From Plumapathes pennacea (Eukaryota > Cnidaria > Anthozoa > Antipatharia > Myriopathidae): 64,000 nt of DNA. Below the pieces are notes generated by a model, which saw nothing but the letters and a program-made list of their open reading frames with translations, ran no database searches and was not told the DNA's origin. The DNA lies in contig OZ038463.1 in the NCBI GenBank assembly GCA_964036295.1, forward strand, positions 4,827,274 to 4,891,273. The letters are read 5' to 3'. Position numbers and translations under genes: made by a program. Of the stretch, positions 19,132-30,675 are shown in pieces; the stretch's first letter is position 1, and each line of letters starts with the position of its first letter.

Positions 19132-21435
19132 ATGGCGATCCAGCACATTCACGTTCTAGTTTTGGTCCTTTCAGTCATATTTGCTGTGGATGCACTCAAG
19201 TGGAAGAATTGTGGTACGTATATGGCTTGTCTAAATGTCCATTAGGGCGATCCTTTGGTCAAAGTGTGTTATAACTATTAAACCGGTCAATAACTCGCAT
19301 GCATGTTCTAGTATATTTTCCTTTCATTTTTTTTATCCCGTGTTTTTTCCTGCTCTACTGTCTTGCAATGTTCTCGAGAGGGAGAATTAACACAAAAGGT
19401 CGATAATATATAGTTTTATAAAACAATGAAAAAAGTTCGCCCTTGTTGCTTTCTATTTTTACATAAGCTACGTACAGGCTCACATCATTCAATTTCTCCT
19501 ATTTTGTTGACCTGTACAATTGCCCTGACTTCAGGCGGTTCTAGAAATTTTGAACCAGTTCACCCACTCCGTCCACACAGTGTCATACGGGATGAAAGAA
19601 ATTGGTCGACTTACAAGAAAAAAAAAAAAAAAAACAAAAACAAAAAAAAAAAAAAAAAAACATATCAAAATCCAGTGTGCTCATATTTAGAATGATTAAT
19701 TCAAACTTCCATCCTTCCCGGCTTCACTCTTTTGTAGATGGGAGTGCTCCGGTTCAGATTTCGAAACTCTCTCTCAGCCCGCATCCACTCCAACTGAAGG
19801 CAGGAAACAAGTTCCAGATTTCTGCAAAATTTCGAGTTTCTGGAGATGCTGGCCAACAGTACAAAGTGGACCTCGAGGTTCAACGGAAAGCGTGGCGACT
19901 TTGGGTGCCTGTTCCTTGCATAGGGAAAATTGGATCTTGGTATGCATGTTTTTTATTCTTATGCTTACTGAACCACGATCAAAAACAACAAAAATAACCA
20001 TGACACTTGAATACGTATACTTTGTCATGCACGTCCCCGCTCTGAGCTTGCCGAACCCCTGCAAATTCGTTGCGGCAATGTCAGTCCCAGGCACAAAGGA
20101 ACATATATAGTGCCTGACTCCACTGCCACTTATGGGTAATGAAACAGATAAGAGCCCGCGAGCCGGCTTTGAATTCTCCGTTCTAGTAAGATATATACCG
20201 TGTGGCAGGAAATTTTCGTGGGAGTTTAATTTCGTGGATTGCTAATTTTTTGCGTTTCGCGGGAAGAAACTTTCTCTAATTTAGATGCCAGATTTTACTG
20301 TTGGGAACAAATTTTCGCGGATTTCAGACAATCTGTCCGGTATTTCACGTTTGGCACTGGTACATACAACACTGTTACAGCTGTTACACAGACAATGTTC
20401 ATTTTGTTTCAGTTGCAAAGAAGAAGGCTGTGATTTTGTTTGCAGTCAATTTAATTGAAATTCAGTAATCTAAGTATATAATGGAGTAAATTTTCGCGGA
20501 TTTTGTTTTCGCGGGAGTTTATTTTCGCGGCCGGATTCAATTTTCGCGAATCGTCGGAAAATCCGCGAAATTCGCGAAAATTTTATGCCACACGGTAGTG
20601 TTCTTCGTTGACTGACATCTCGACCGCCGACTCACACCGTCTCAAAGGTACTCGCGAGTATTGCAAAGATTTATGATGGGAATTTTAGTTTAAAATTGTG
20701 ATTTTTGGCAGCTAGTAGGCCGAGCCAATGCTCAAACAGATACAGTCGAGGACTTGTTAATGTCCCTCCGATTTTCTAAAAAACATATTCCGTAACTCTC
20801 GTAAGTTGTGTGGGTCACCGCGGTCATATTTATCTCGTCCTCTAGAATTTGCGCTGTAGTTCTATTATATCAGTACATATTGTTTGTTGAATGAACGTCG
20901 ACGATGCGATAGATTTTTAATTTTTGCAATTTAATTTATTCTTACGCCTCTGGTTCTTGGATTTTCCAGCACTCACTCGGGTCCCAATCTGAACTGCAAC
21001 AAAATGAAAGCCCTGGTCAACGAAAACACCTGTCCCCTGCCTCATAAAGAGCACGAGATTCCGCTGAGAGAGATTACCTTCCCAGACATCCCCGTGCCTT
21101 CTGTCGTCACGAGCGTAAGTAGAGGCATAGTCAGATTACGTAATCATACAGACGAACAGCCCCTTGGCAAATCCCAATTGTTCAGAGCAAATTTGAAATG
21201 ATTAAAAGACAGTAAGTTTTTTACGTGCAAAAACAAGTTGTGTTTGGGACTCAGTGAGAAAAAAACAGCTACCTGCATGTCTGAACGTCTCGAAAGCGCC
21301 CAGAATCATTTACTTATTATAAAAGCTATAATTTTGTTTTGACAGGGACAATACTGGTTACGTGGCGATCTAAGAGATGTGTCAGACAACAGGAGGATTG
21401 CCTGTGTAGAGGTCTATGTGGACATAAAGGCCTAG
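19132..21435 (+). CDS. GM2 ganglioside activator-like (ML-domain) secreted lipid-binding protein, 4 exons
   Basis: Exons 19132-19213, 19738-19939, 20970-21114 and 21346-21435, all GT-AG and phase-consistent, give 172 residues. The first exon is a signal peptide (VLVLVLSVIFAVDAL hydrophobic core). Mature sequence: LKWKNCDGSAPVQI, SLSPHPLQLKAGNKFQIS, KVDLEVQRKAWRLWVPVPC, IGKIGSCTHSGPNLNC, then CPLPHKEHEIPL, SGQYWLRGDL, RRIACVEVYVDIKA. Cysteine spacing and the closing RRIACVEVYVD pattern fit vertebrate GM2A better than NPC2. The family folds as a beta cup that lifts glycolipids or sterols out of membranes in the lysosome. The ligand is not deducible, and a generic ML-family lipid recognition role is the alternative. 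An AATAAA lies 10 bases after the stop. Intron 2 holds a TA-flanked MITE. Confidence 0.85.
20196..20597. mobile_element. MITE with TA target duplication in GM2A-like intron 2
   Basis: Perfect terminal repeats TACCGTGTGGCA and TGCCACACGGTA at 20196-20207 and 20586-20597, with TA on both outer edges. Many internal 'tttcgcgg' / 'ccgcgaaaa' blocks make it largely self-complementary near its ends. TA duplication suggests mobilisation by a Tc1/mariner-type transposase. No ORF inside. Confidence 0.75.
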
Positions 21436-21749
21436 GACATGCAACAATAAAAGAACTTCGTCAATTCATCTTGCTATAGCTATACTATGATCACTGAAAG
21501 TTGTCCGCTAAAATACCAAATTGAGCACCCCACCCCCACCCCCCCCCCCCTCCCTAATTCGCACCGCAATCCAACACACTCAGCCCTCTGTGCATTCTCA
21601 ACAAGAGCTCGTCATTTATGCAACCAGAGTGGCGGCGCGGGAAACTCTTCGACGTCCTTTCCTTTTGCGTATAAACTCGCTCCAACACTAGGACCAGTTT
21701 CTGGCGTTATGAAGTACAAAAACGCCACGAATCTTCCGCCGCGTGAAGA

Positions 21750-22003
21750 CTGGCAAAACGAGGACACATGGTGGCGGCAACATTGCTAGCACTCGCATAT
21801 TTCCCAAATGTTGCCCCGTTTAGCCTCGCGCGAAACATTTGCTGCCGACACAAAATTTGTCCTGGACACAAGAAATGTTTCTGAAAAACCTCAGAAACAT
21901 TTGTTGTGTCCGCGCTGTGCGCAACAATGTTGCAGCCGTTTTGCAACCCAGGAAAAATCGAAGGACACAATGTTGCAGCAGCAATGTGTCCTCGTTTTGC
22001 CAG
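21750..22003. mobile_element. 254-bp MITE with perfect 20-bp terminal inverted repeats
   Basis: CTGGCAAAACGAGGACACAT at 21750-21769 is the exact reverse complement of 21984-22003. Inside, blocks such as 'gaaatgtttctgaaaaacctc' and 'agaaacatttgttgtgtcc' add further self-complementarity. Immediate flanks show no obvious target-site duplication. The palindromic stretch has open frames on both strands that are not genes. Confidence 0.8.
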
Positions 22004-22299
22004 GCCTTAACATGAATTCAAATCACGCGAAAGCACATCTAGCGGTATTTTGCTACAAATCTTTCATTGTCGGAATGTTTCTTGCTGAGTATGCGTTCAA
22101 TTTTGCAGTATTTTTATCAAGAGGGCGCGGGAAAACAATGGTGAATCCTCGGTATAGCTCTATCGAACAAGGGGCCCTAAATACAGTTAATGCCTAAGAG
22201 AGAAGACGAACAGAAGGGTAAGAGTTTGAAGAAATATAGGCTTTGTATCAGACTGGCTTGTACTCTAGAAATGATCAGTTATTTATCATGGTACCTGAT

Positions 22300-22559
22300 T
22301 GGTTTGTCTGCGGCGCGCGCTAGCCAATCACGAATTTCCATAAAACGAGCGACCGCGCGAGCACTCTGACGTCACAATGAAAAGAACAGGGAAAGCATAA
22401 GGCAGACTTTCTAGAGCTGCTAGTGTTTTACGTGCAAGCCAAGTGCACTGTTTTGCAGAGAAAGATCATCGTCAAGTTCACCACAGAGAATCAAATCAGA
22501 GAGTAGTACCAGAAACAGCAGTTTGCCACAGTTAATTCCATCCGTTGCAGTTTAATATT
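22300..22559 (+). promoter_or_regulatory. Promoter of the duplicated-repeat gene: CCAAT box and perfect CRE
   Basis: AGCCAATCACG near 22322 and a full TGACGTCA cAMP-response element at 22367-22374 lie about 190-240 bases upstream of the ATG at 22560. This sequence supports a real promoter here; the responding factor (CREB/ATF family) is inferred from the consensus. Confidence 0.5.
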
Positions 22560-22712
22560 ATGGGTAAGTAACGCTTTACTGTGCTGTTTTGCCGCTTGTT
22601 AAGACTTTGGAGACTTCCGTCGTCAATAGTTGCGTATAGTGAAGCTACCCAAACAAGAAAAATAATGGCGGACAACTGCGTTCGAGCTAAAACATTTACT
22701 ATAGGCGCTCTC

Positions 22713-22743
<31 letters not shown>

Positions 22744-23369
22744 AGTAAATAAACAGAGAAAAAGAACTGGAGATATTATCGGATACGTTTACGATATACT
22801 CTGCGGCAACAATGAGACTTTTATGATGTTAAGGCGGAGATCCACTGAGTCCCGACAAAATGACTGATGTCGCCCGGTCGCTGTTTTCCCTTTAAAGAAT
22901 TGTTGGGTTATCGTTGTTGTTGCTGTTGATGGTGTTGTTTGCGCCTTTCTTGTCTTTCATCGTAGATCATTAAAACTTATCGCATTATTTTTTTCTAATT
23001 TCAGGTTTTCTAAAGAAGCTTTTGACGGTATTTTCATTCCATTGGATAAAAAGAGCGAAAAACCGTCAGATCGGAAAACCTAAGAGACAACTTCCTCGTG
23101 ACTTCTCCTCAGCAAGGGATGCTTTCTACACAATTGACGTGAGAGAAATCACCAAGAACTTCCCCCAGGAACTGTTTATCCCGCTGGTTTGTGCTCAACA
23201 TGAAATCACGAGACCACCTACGGTTCGTGACTTCTGCTCTGCGAGGGATGCATTCTACATAATTGACGTGAAAGAAATCACCAAGAACTTCCCAGAGGAA
23301 CTTTTTGTCCCTCTGGTTTGTGCCAAACATGGAGTCACCAGGAGCGCCAACAAGGACAAGAAAGAATAG
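22560..23369 (+). CDS. Unrecognised 122-residue protein built of two near-identical 44-residue repeats
   Basis: Exon 1 is only ATGG (22560-22563, donor GTAAGT). Exon 2 runs 23005-23369 after a TTTCTAATTTCAG acceptor. The short N-terminus is hydrophobic then basic (MGFLKKLLTVFSFHWIKRAK), resembling a membrane-associating helix or weak targeting signal; Gly2 could be myristoylated, but this is only an inference. Two repeats follow: RDFSSARDAFYTIDVREITK then NFPQELFIPLVCAQHEITR, and RDFCSARDAFYIIDVKEITK then NFPEELFVPLVCAKHGVTR. The tail is lysine-rich (SANKDKKE). No family is recognised. A CCAAT/CRE promoter lies upstream and AATAAA near 23594, so it looks like a functional gene. The intron holds a (CAA)n run. 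Confidence 0.7.
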
Positions 23370-23639
23370 ACTTGCACATAAAATATCCTGCAGTATGAAG
23401 GGTCGAATAGCGGCTTACAGTGCGGAAGATATGATGATTTTATGAAACTATCGCAAAGCCAGTAAAAGCCTTGACTTTGTAGAGTTCTTTTTTTATCTTT
23501 CTCCACGATCAACATAGAAGCCGAACTGTATCAATTATGACTTCAAAGGCTGGATTAGACTCGCTTGATCGCACTTTATGCCAATTATTTCAAATAAAAT
23601 ATGGTTCCTGTCACACCACTCAGTTTTCATTTGCCACTT

Positions 23640-23950
23640 TCCTCATAATGACCTCGGGGTACTAACTCCTCATAACCTTGGGTGGGAGTGTGCCGCACGG
23701 TTCAGAAATACCTTATCTGCTTCAGACCAAAAATACGATTTTGCTAAACTATTTTAGACCTGTTATACAAAACTTTCCCACTTCTCAAAACTGGGTACCA
23801 AAATTGTCGCCCTATTTCAGACCCGTTTCCCCAAAAATTTGCAAACAATTCTACTGTCCTATTGCAGACCAACAGACGAAATCTATACCCTATTTTAAAT
23901 CAAAATCCTTAAAAGCAATACCCTTTTGACCGGGAGTACCTTAGGGCCAA
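23640..23950. repeat. Degenerate dispersed repeat ('ccctatttcagaccc' type)
   Basis: Starts 'cataaccttgggtgggagtg' and continues with repeated 'ctatttcagaccngtt' motifs, matching in style the block in DUT intron 2. No coding content. It separates the convergent repeat-protein gene and PRUNE1. Confidence 0.5.
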
Positions 23951-24198
23951 AACATACTGTGTACCGACCCGACCGCTCAGTTTAGAGGCTTTAAAAGGGG
24001 CCCCGCGTACCTTTTTCACCAGTTAATCTTACAGAAATTCTCAAAAGGAGTTATGGTTTGCTCAAACGTACCTTTAAAATGCTGTTTCAGGGAAATTTTG
24101 GAATGCCCTGAACCTCGAGGTTTTGGAAGCCCCCCTTATTGCTTTTTTGTCACGAAATGTTGCCAAGTATGCCAAGTATGCCAAGTATGCCAAAACAC

Positions 24199-27068
24199 CT
24201 AATCACCACCGGTACTAATAAAGCTATTTACAAGAGGCAGCAGAACTTTCCTAGATGCTGTGATGTTTTCCTGGTCGAATGCAAGACAGCTTGTGGAGCA
24301 CAAGTCATCAATTTTTCTCAACTTTAACTGTTCTGAACTGGAAAGGAAATCAGCGATTTGCTTTACTTTGGGATGACGTCCGCACACTGCTACCTGCCTC
24401 CTTGGTGGATCATTCAACGTAGGAAAATATATCGTCATTACGATAAGCACATCCAGCTTCTGGCTGCTGCAGAAACGTTCGCTGCCTTCAGATGCATCTT
24501 CCCGCGAAAAAAGTTCGTCTAGGTCCATGCCCCCAACAGAGCAGATTCCAACGCCAAGGGGATTGGGTTCGGCGCGATACAAAGCTTTGTAATCTTTGCG
24601 CATTAAATCCAGGACAGATAAAGTCGCAACATCAAATTTGGCTGAAAAGAAGTGAATAAGAAAATCGACATTTATCTATGTTATCATTCAAACACCCCCC
24701 CTCCCCCTCCCTGAATTTCAACCTGGATTTCTCATCTTTTGTCCAAACCTCCGCTCCACACCCCTGCCACGAAAATCCCATACCTATTGATCACTATTTC
24801 TCGACTGTGTACTTCGTACTATTTGATTCACTATTTCTCAACTATGTTTGGAAAAATATCCCATGTCATTCTCTTGCATCCTTTGTCTGGTGATGCAGTG
24901 CAGGAATAGTTTAAACCTCTCTTTGATTTGTTTTCCAAACGTTGAATAAAACATTGTGACTGGAATGTCCTCAACCCCACGATCTGCCCTGATGCCTCAT
25001 CCCATACAAATTGTATGAATTGAAAAAATCAAACAAAATAAAATAAAATAAAATAAAGTAAATAAATAAATGAATGAATGAATAAATAAATAAATGAATA
25101 AAATAAATAAATAAATAAAGTAAATAAAGTAAATAAATAAATAAATAAATATTAAATAAATAAATAAATATTAAATGAATAAAAGAAATAAATAAAGTAA
25201 ATAAATAAATAAATAAATGAATGAATGAATAAATAAGTATTAAATAAATAAATAAATGAATAAAAGAAATTAGAGCACTTCAAATCATCAGTGCTCACCT
25301 TTACTGACAGACTTGTACAGCTCATCTCTGGATTCAGTACAACAATCTAACTTTTGCAATCTTTCCACAACAGTACAGTCCTTTTCTGTTGCTCTCCCAC
25401 CTCTAGGGTCCAGATTAACAGAGTCAAGAGCAATTGTTGCCAGAAGAAGTGTTGCCATTTGTTTGTCCAGTAAAGAAGGCAGCAAATCCAGGATTCTCTC
25501 AGCAACCAGAGTAGCACAGGAGCCGACAGGCTCAATGGTCCTCTTGATTGGGGTTTTCCCAGCCCACTCATCCTTATGGTGATCTGGAAGCAATATAGCA
25601 GTAACAAAATAACTTTAACAGTGTGACAATTAAGAAATAACTTTTCCTGAGAGGACATTCTGTTGAGAAAAACCTGTAGCACACCAAAATTTCATGTACC
25701 TGTAGATGACCTTATTCTGTGAAAATGATATATTTTGGAAAATCTGGGAGTGTTGCCTAAATCAGCAACCCTATATCTAATAACTACAGGGTCCAACCTC
25801 TACAAGCGACACTTTAGTGTTTCTATTAGCCACCCCTAATCTCAGAAAAAACAGAGGTTAAAAGCAAGAAAAGCAGAGAAAAATTATCTTGACAATATAA
25901 AGTCACAAAACAATACCTAAAGTTGAAATCACTAACCAATTACTTCTACAACAGACTGTTCTAATCCTTTCTGATGTTGAGCCAACAAGTTGTGGTCCAC
26001 CAGGGTCACTTGTAGTTTCTTGCTTGACTGGAGCTCATTCAAATCAACATCATTGGTAAATACCAGTTTACTGCAATCAACTCCAACTCTCTCCAACAAA
26101 TACACTGCCTCTGTACGGAGTTTGAAGTCTTCTTTGGGAATGTTCAAGATTGGGAGGACAGCAGTCCTCAGGTTGGTAGAGTTAGTTTCAGGCAATACAC
26201 TTCGATGATGGTCTTCAGACTTCTTGAAAACAGTTGGCTTGCTGGAGAGTTTTCCCTGTGTACACAAGTCAGTTTGCATCTCCCTGTTGGAGAGACATCC
26301 CTGTGGAAAAGAGTCAGCTTGTCCTCCCTTGATGCAGAGTTTCTCCTGTGAACACAACAATACAGTATTAGCCTGCATGCAGATGTCCTGTATCACAGAA
26401 TGTCTGCACGCAGGCTAGCTTGTATGCAGATGTATAATTATAGAATGTACATGCATGAATGTGCCATGTAGTGACTCTTATTGATAGCTTAATCAGCTTT
26501 TATCTGAGAAAGGTATGAAAACTCAAGTTCTCCTTACTGTTAGTATCATGTTTCTGGTGAGAAACTGAAGGAGAAAATCAAAAATGATCACTCATTTGGA
26601 GTCAGATAAGGTTAACGCCGTCCCTACATTTATCTCTACTAGTTTGTACTCCCGGCAAATGAGAAATGTTTACTTCATGCAATCTGTGAAGGTCTGCAAA
26701 TTAAGCTATAATTCTACAGACTATAAAAAGTGGACATGTGCATAAAAATGTCTCACCAGAGAGAGGAACAATCCATAGATCAGTGAAGAAACAATGGAAT
26801 CCAAATCACACGCCTCATTTCCAAGAACTACGTGAACAACATCGAACTGCGGCAATTTCCTTGACTGCTCCTGTGGAAAAATGATACGCCCGCAAATGTC
26901 TGTGGATGACGGGATACCGATTTATCCAGAATTCTCATTCAATTTTCTGCGCCTTAGCTTCGCCTCATTTTCCCTGCTTTCAAGATGGACTACAACATTA
27001 TGCTAACAGGCACTGACTAGTGCATCAAACGTTTATCTTACCTTAGAGCGGGCAAGAAATTCTTCCAT
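24199..27068 (-). CDS. PRUNE1: PRUNE1, DHH-superfamily exopolyphosphatase/phosphodiesterase, complete, 5 exons
   Basis: Exons 27068-27042, 26870-26757, 26345-25937, 25583-25299 and 24641-24199 give 425 residues with consistent phases. The DHH domain shows motif I LGNEACDLDS (about residues 25-34), a second motif TNDVDL, motif III LVDHNLL, and VIDHHKDEWAGK. Further matches to human prune are EPVGSCATLVAERILDLLPS and ALDSVNLDP. The DHHA2 domain includes LMRKDYKALYRAEPNP, VGICSVGGMDLD and LDVLIVMTIYFP. The family hydrolyses short-chain polyphosphate and interacts with NME1 and GSK3 in vertebrates. Human PRUNE1 has a longer C-terminal tail, absent here. A 45-nucleotide repeat at the start of exon 3 inserts extra residues between motif I and the VLPILNIPKED strand. 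The 24.9-25.3 kb intron contains an AAAT repeat tract. Confidence 0.96.
25028..25268. repeat. AAAT/AATG tetranucleotide microsatellite
   Basis: About 240 bases of 'aaataaataaatgaat' variants within PRUNE1 intron 4. Confidence 0.95.
26223..26345 (-). repeat. 45-bp tandem repeat spanning the 3' splice site of PRUNE1 exon 3
   Basis: Two full 45-base units, 26345-26301 and 26300-26256, and a partial third from 26255 (minus strand). Each full unit ends in CACAG, so three in-frame acceptors exist: before 26345, 26300 and 26255. Because 45 is a multiple of three, any choice keeps the PRUNE1 frame and changes the loop length by 15 residues. Confidence 0.75.
26481..26616. mobile_element. Fragment of a TTAACYC-family MITE
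   Basis: Shares 'agcttaatcagctt', 'aaggtatgaaaactcaagtt' and 'tggtgagaaactgaaggag' with the full copies, but its left end is missing. It lies in PRUNE1 intron 2. Confidence 0.6.
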
Positions 27069-30000
27069 GACTGTGTGTGCTACCGTAGCTGTGCTCAAGT
27101 GGCCGTGCGAGCCCTGGGACTAGTTGTTCGACCGCTGTTGGTTTGTGAGTACTGTCATGCCACAAAGTGTTCGTGGGGCCTTTGGAAAGCCAGTTTGCTA
27201 TGGCCGAGCATACAAACGTCGGTTGAATGCAGATCTCCCCGATCTCTCCTGCGAAAGGTCTTCAGGTGGGCTTCATCGACATACTCTAAACATATATATA
27301 GTCCCTCTAATCAGGTATTCCCTCCTAGATCGTGTAAGCGAGCAATAAAGCAGCAAGTCCCATTCTCCGCGCGCCCTGACCCTTCCGCGCTCGTTTCTGA
27401 GGGAACTCAGTTCGCAGTCTAGTTATTCTGACACTTATTTCGAGACAAGGATGATTATTGGATCCCAAGAACGTACAGTGCTCAGTTTTCCGGGGTGGTG
27501 AGGGGTGTTCCCCAACATGGGTTTAGTAGGAGCCCATTCCTCTTCAAATGTCGAGTCTCCTCTTTCTCCAAGGGTGAGGAGGGGCAGGGGGCAGGGGGGA
27601 GTGGGATGGAGGGGTCCCGTACAGCCCATAATAGGGAGTCCCCCTAGGCAATTCCAACAAAAGTGGTCTTTCCTATGGGGGGGGGGGGGGGGAGGGAGTG
27701 GAAGACTCCATGTGGAGTACTCTGTTTCGGACTCCAATTTATGCTACAAGGATAGAGAAAGGGTTTGGTATGGAATAATTACGATATCATAAAGAACCAA
27801 TACAAACCGGCTAGATTTAAAGAAAAAACTTTTGTTTATGGTGTTTTTGTTGTTGTTTTTAATTCTTGCATCCTAAAAAAGATATTCGGCTGAGGTCTTC
27901 TCCAGTGTTGTTTACTCTATTTCTGACGGTGTGCTTTAGCGGTGAAAACGGAAAGGTCTTATGTCCTGACCTAGAACAAGTTTTGAAACGTTTTAAACTT
28001 GACATATCAAACTCTTCCCATACAAATGGAACATTTGTTATTTTCTAGTCCCAATCTCACGCGGCCGAAAGCGGCACGATTGATTTCAAAATGGCGGATA
28101 GATTCAAGAGGACTGAGTAACCGAATTGGTTTGTTTAGAAGACAAAATCGGATAAAAATATCAGAAAACCTTGTGAGATTGAAGTAATTTATGCCAACAA
28201 GGTTCGCCAGCAGTTGGAGTTCCACTATAAAGACTGAACTTCGAAATTCGATGATTGGTGGCGGTTCGATGTGGAGGCTCTTCGGTGTTTCCCATTCCAG
28301 CGTGTGCAAAAATGTTTGTCTTGAGCAGTGAGCTGTTTAATGATCAAGCAATATGATTCTTTGGTCAGACTTCCCGTGAAACTAAAATAAAGCTGTGGCC
28401 TATGATGCCATGTAGATTCAAACATGACATGCATGGCTGTTATCTGCATTTATACTGATCATGTTTCCTCTCTGAATTTTACAAGGAGTTTATATTTAAA
28501 GAATGTTTTTCACGCTAGCTCGCAAACTGTCCACACAAAATGTGAGACAACTGATTTATTCTACCTATTTTCCCCTCCTTCCAATGTTTTAACTTGAATA
28601 TAACAATAAATTGCAAGCTGTTTGAAAACAGAAATGTAGCACATCCTCCAATGTTTCACATTGCACATGGCTTCCATGTGCCATCCTATTCTATAATGTG
28701 GCCAAAGATTAAATGCTTTGCACATAAAAAAGTGGAAACTATTGACAGATATACAGTTTACCCATTTGTCAGCTGCTGCTTCAAGAAACTAAATTTCTTG
28801 TTTACAAAAACCTGTTAGAAGACAATTAACTCCATTATGATTTATAGGTCTAAAGTGTGTTTCTAAACTGTTTATCTCAGCCAACAGTATTTTGAAGATA
28901 AATTGATGTGTACAAAGTCATTCCATTTTAAACTAGTGCTAACTGAAATCCACACTCTGAGATTTTAACTGTTGGCTAAAACATGAGTATTTTAACTTTA
29001 AGTTTTTTTATATCACCTGCGCCATAATTAATACTATATTAACTAAGACATACATTTTTTAGTATGTACAATTTATTAGTACAGCATTGCACTTCAATCT
29101 TTTAGTATTAGTGTATTCACTAGTTGGAAGTATACTGTACATTCTAAGCTTAAGTTCGAAGTGTACACAGTTGTTGACATACAGAGCTATATCAATTTTT
29201 GACTGGAATATATGACAAAAAATACACTAAAATGTGGGTTGTGATTGTCCGAGTGACAATTTTCCTGAAGAGTACTCTTACCCAGACAACCACAATCTAC
29301 ATGCTGTTCAAACTCTGGTTCACACCATGCAAATACACTCAATCTTCTGATTTGTGATATATGCCTCATTCTAAAAATATACCCATCGAGACAGCTTTAT
29401 ATGTGTTCTTTTAGAGCCCCTTTCACACAAAATACAAAGAGGAACAAGTTTTCTATTTTTTAATGACCCAGCCATTTTCATATTTCATGTGCTTTACAAA
29501 ACTATACATCTGAGAAATCAAAGCTATAATGGTTCCCCGCGAAATATGCCGGCGAGAGCATTTTCGGTGTATAAATACTGTATTAAAAAGTTATTGTTAT
29601 CGTTCGAGACTCTCCGAATCACAAAACAGGAATACGAAATTCATTTACTTGCTTATTTTGTAGCCAACTGACCAAAGTTGTGCTCCAAAGGCGCCTTCCG
29701 AACCTTGATAAATCCTCTTCAGCTGCACCGTACACGACGCTGGCCGCTATCTCAACATCGAGCACATCTGGAGATTTGAATGTCGTTTTCCCGCACCTAA
29801 ATTTTACCGAATGTGCAAGTTTTATATACCAAAATGCGGGGAATTTAACCATCTTTCGCAATCCGTTGGTGCATCTGAGATACACGCTTGCGCAGAAGAA
29901 CTAGAACCCAATGTTTGCGGCCAGTTGTCTCAAAACGCCAAAATGCCTTGTTAATTTCATCCAACTGATAGAAAATAACCTAAAAAACCCGCACCTAAAA

Positions 30001-30675
30001 TGTTGTTATAAGGGCCAAAAAATATATACTTGGAAAGCATGAAGATTACATTTTTCAAATCCGGAGGTGCATCGACGGATTTTTAAACGAGAAACGAGCG
30101 CGAGAAGAAAAAGTGCGAAAAACGCGATGATTCTGAGTGAGCCATTGTTATGGGCGTGGCAGTAGATACGTCATAAGACCTTTTGTTAAGAGTGAGTTTC
30201 ATATGATCTTTATAACCGCATATTAGTCGGATTAGGTGTATTTTGTCTTAACAACAACGAAAAGCCCGCAGTTTGGTGGCCAGCAAGAGAGAGAATTGGA
30301 TAATGTTTGCATCCGCAACGATAAACTTACTTCTTCTTTAGCAACGACCAAAAACCCGTAGTGTCAGTGTTGGCCAGCAAGAGAAAGACTAAAGCTAAGT
30401 TAATCTTAGAGTAGATAATATTTGCGTCCTCAATCCGGATTAAGCTCTCTGTTTCTTTAACAACAAGATGTTTCCCAATTGGCACTTTTTCGATGTGCTC
30501 TGCCGCACTTCAACAATATATAATTAGAGTTCACACATAGATTGCGTCGATCAATAGCAGGTCATTGTTACACTCTAATTGAAAATGCAAAACCTCGTAT
30601 GTTGGACGTGTTGATCATAGTTTTGTGTGTGTGATCACTTTGAAGCGTTTATAAGAGCGAGTTATCGTTGTTACT
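27069..30675. other. Divergent intergenic region between PRUNE1 (-) and the CACHD1-like gene (+)
   Basis: No confident gene. G-rich blocks at 27570-27700 include a G homopolymer at about 27678. The 28450-29450 stretch is AT-rich and stop-dense. A frame open on both strands at 29619-29904 has a minus-strand TATATAAA near 29830 but no domain, so I leave it uncalled. Paired 'acaacgaaaagcccg' / 'acgaccaaaaacccg' blocks near 30250-30360 are an imperfect direct repeat. Confidence 0.4.

Noticed and set aside
29619-29904. Region open on both strands, with a minus-strand TATATAAA
   Set aside because: Looked like a possible first exon, but the encoded residues match nothing I know and no second exon with matching phase was found. 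Left unannotated.
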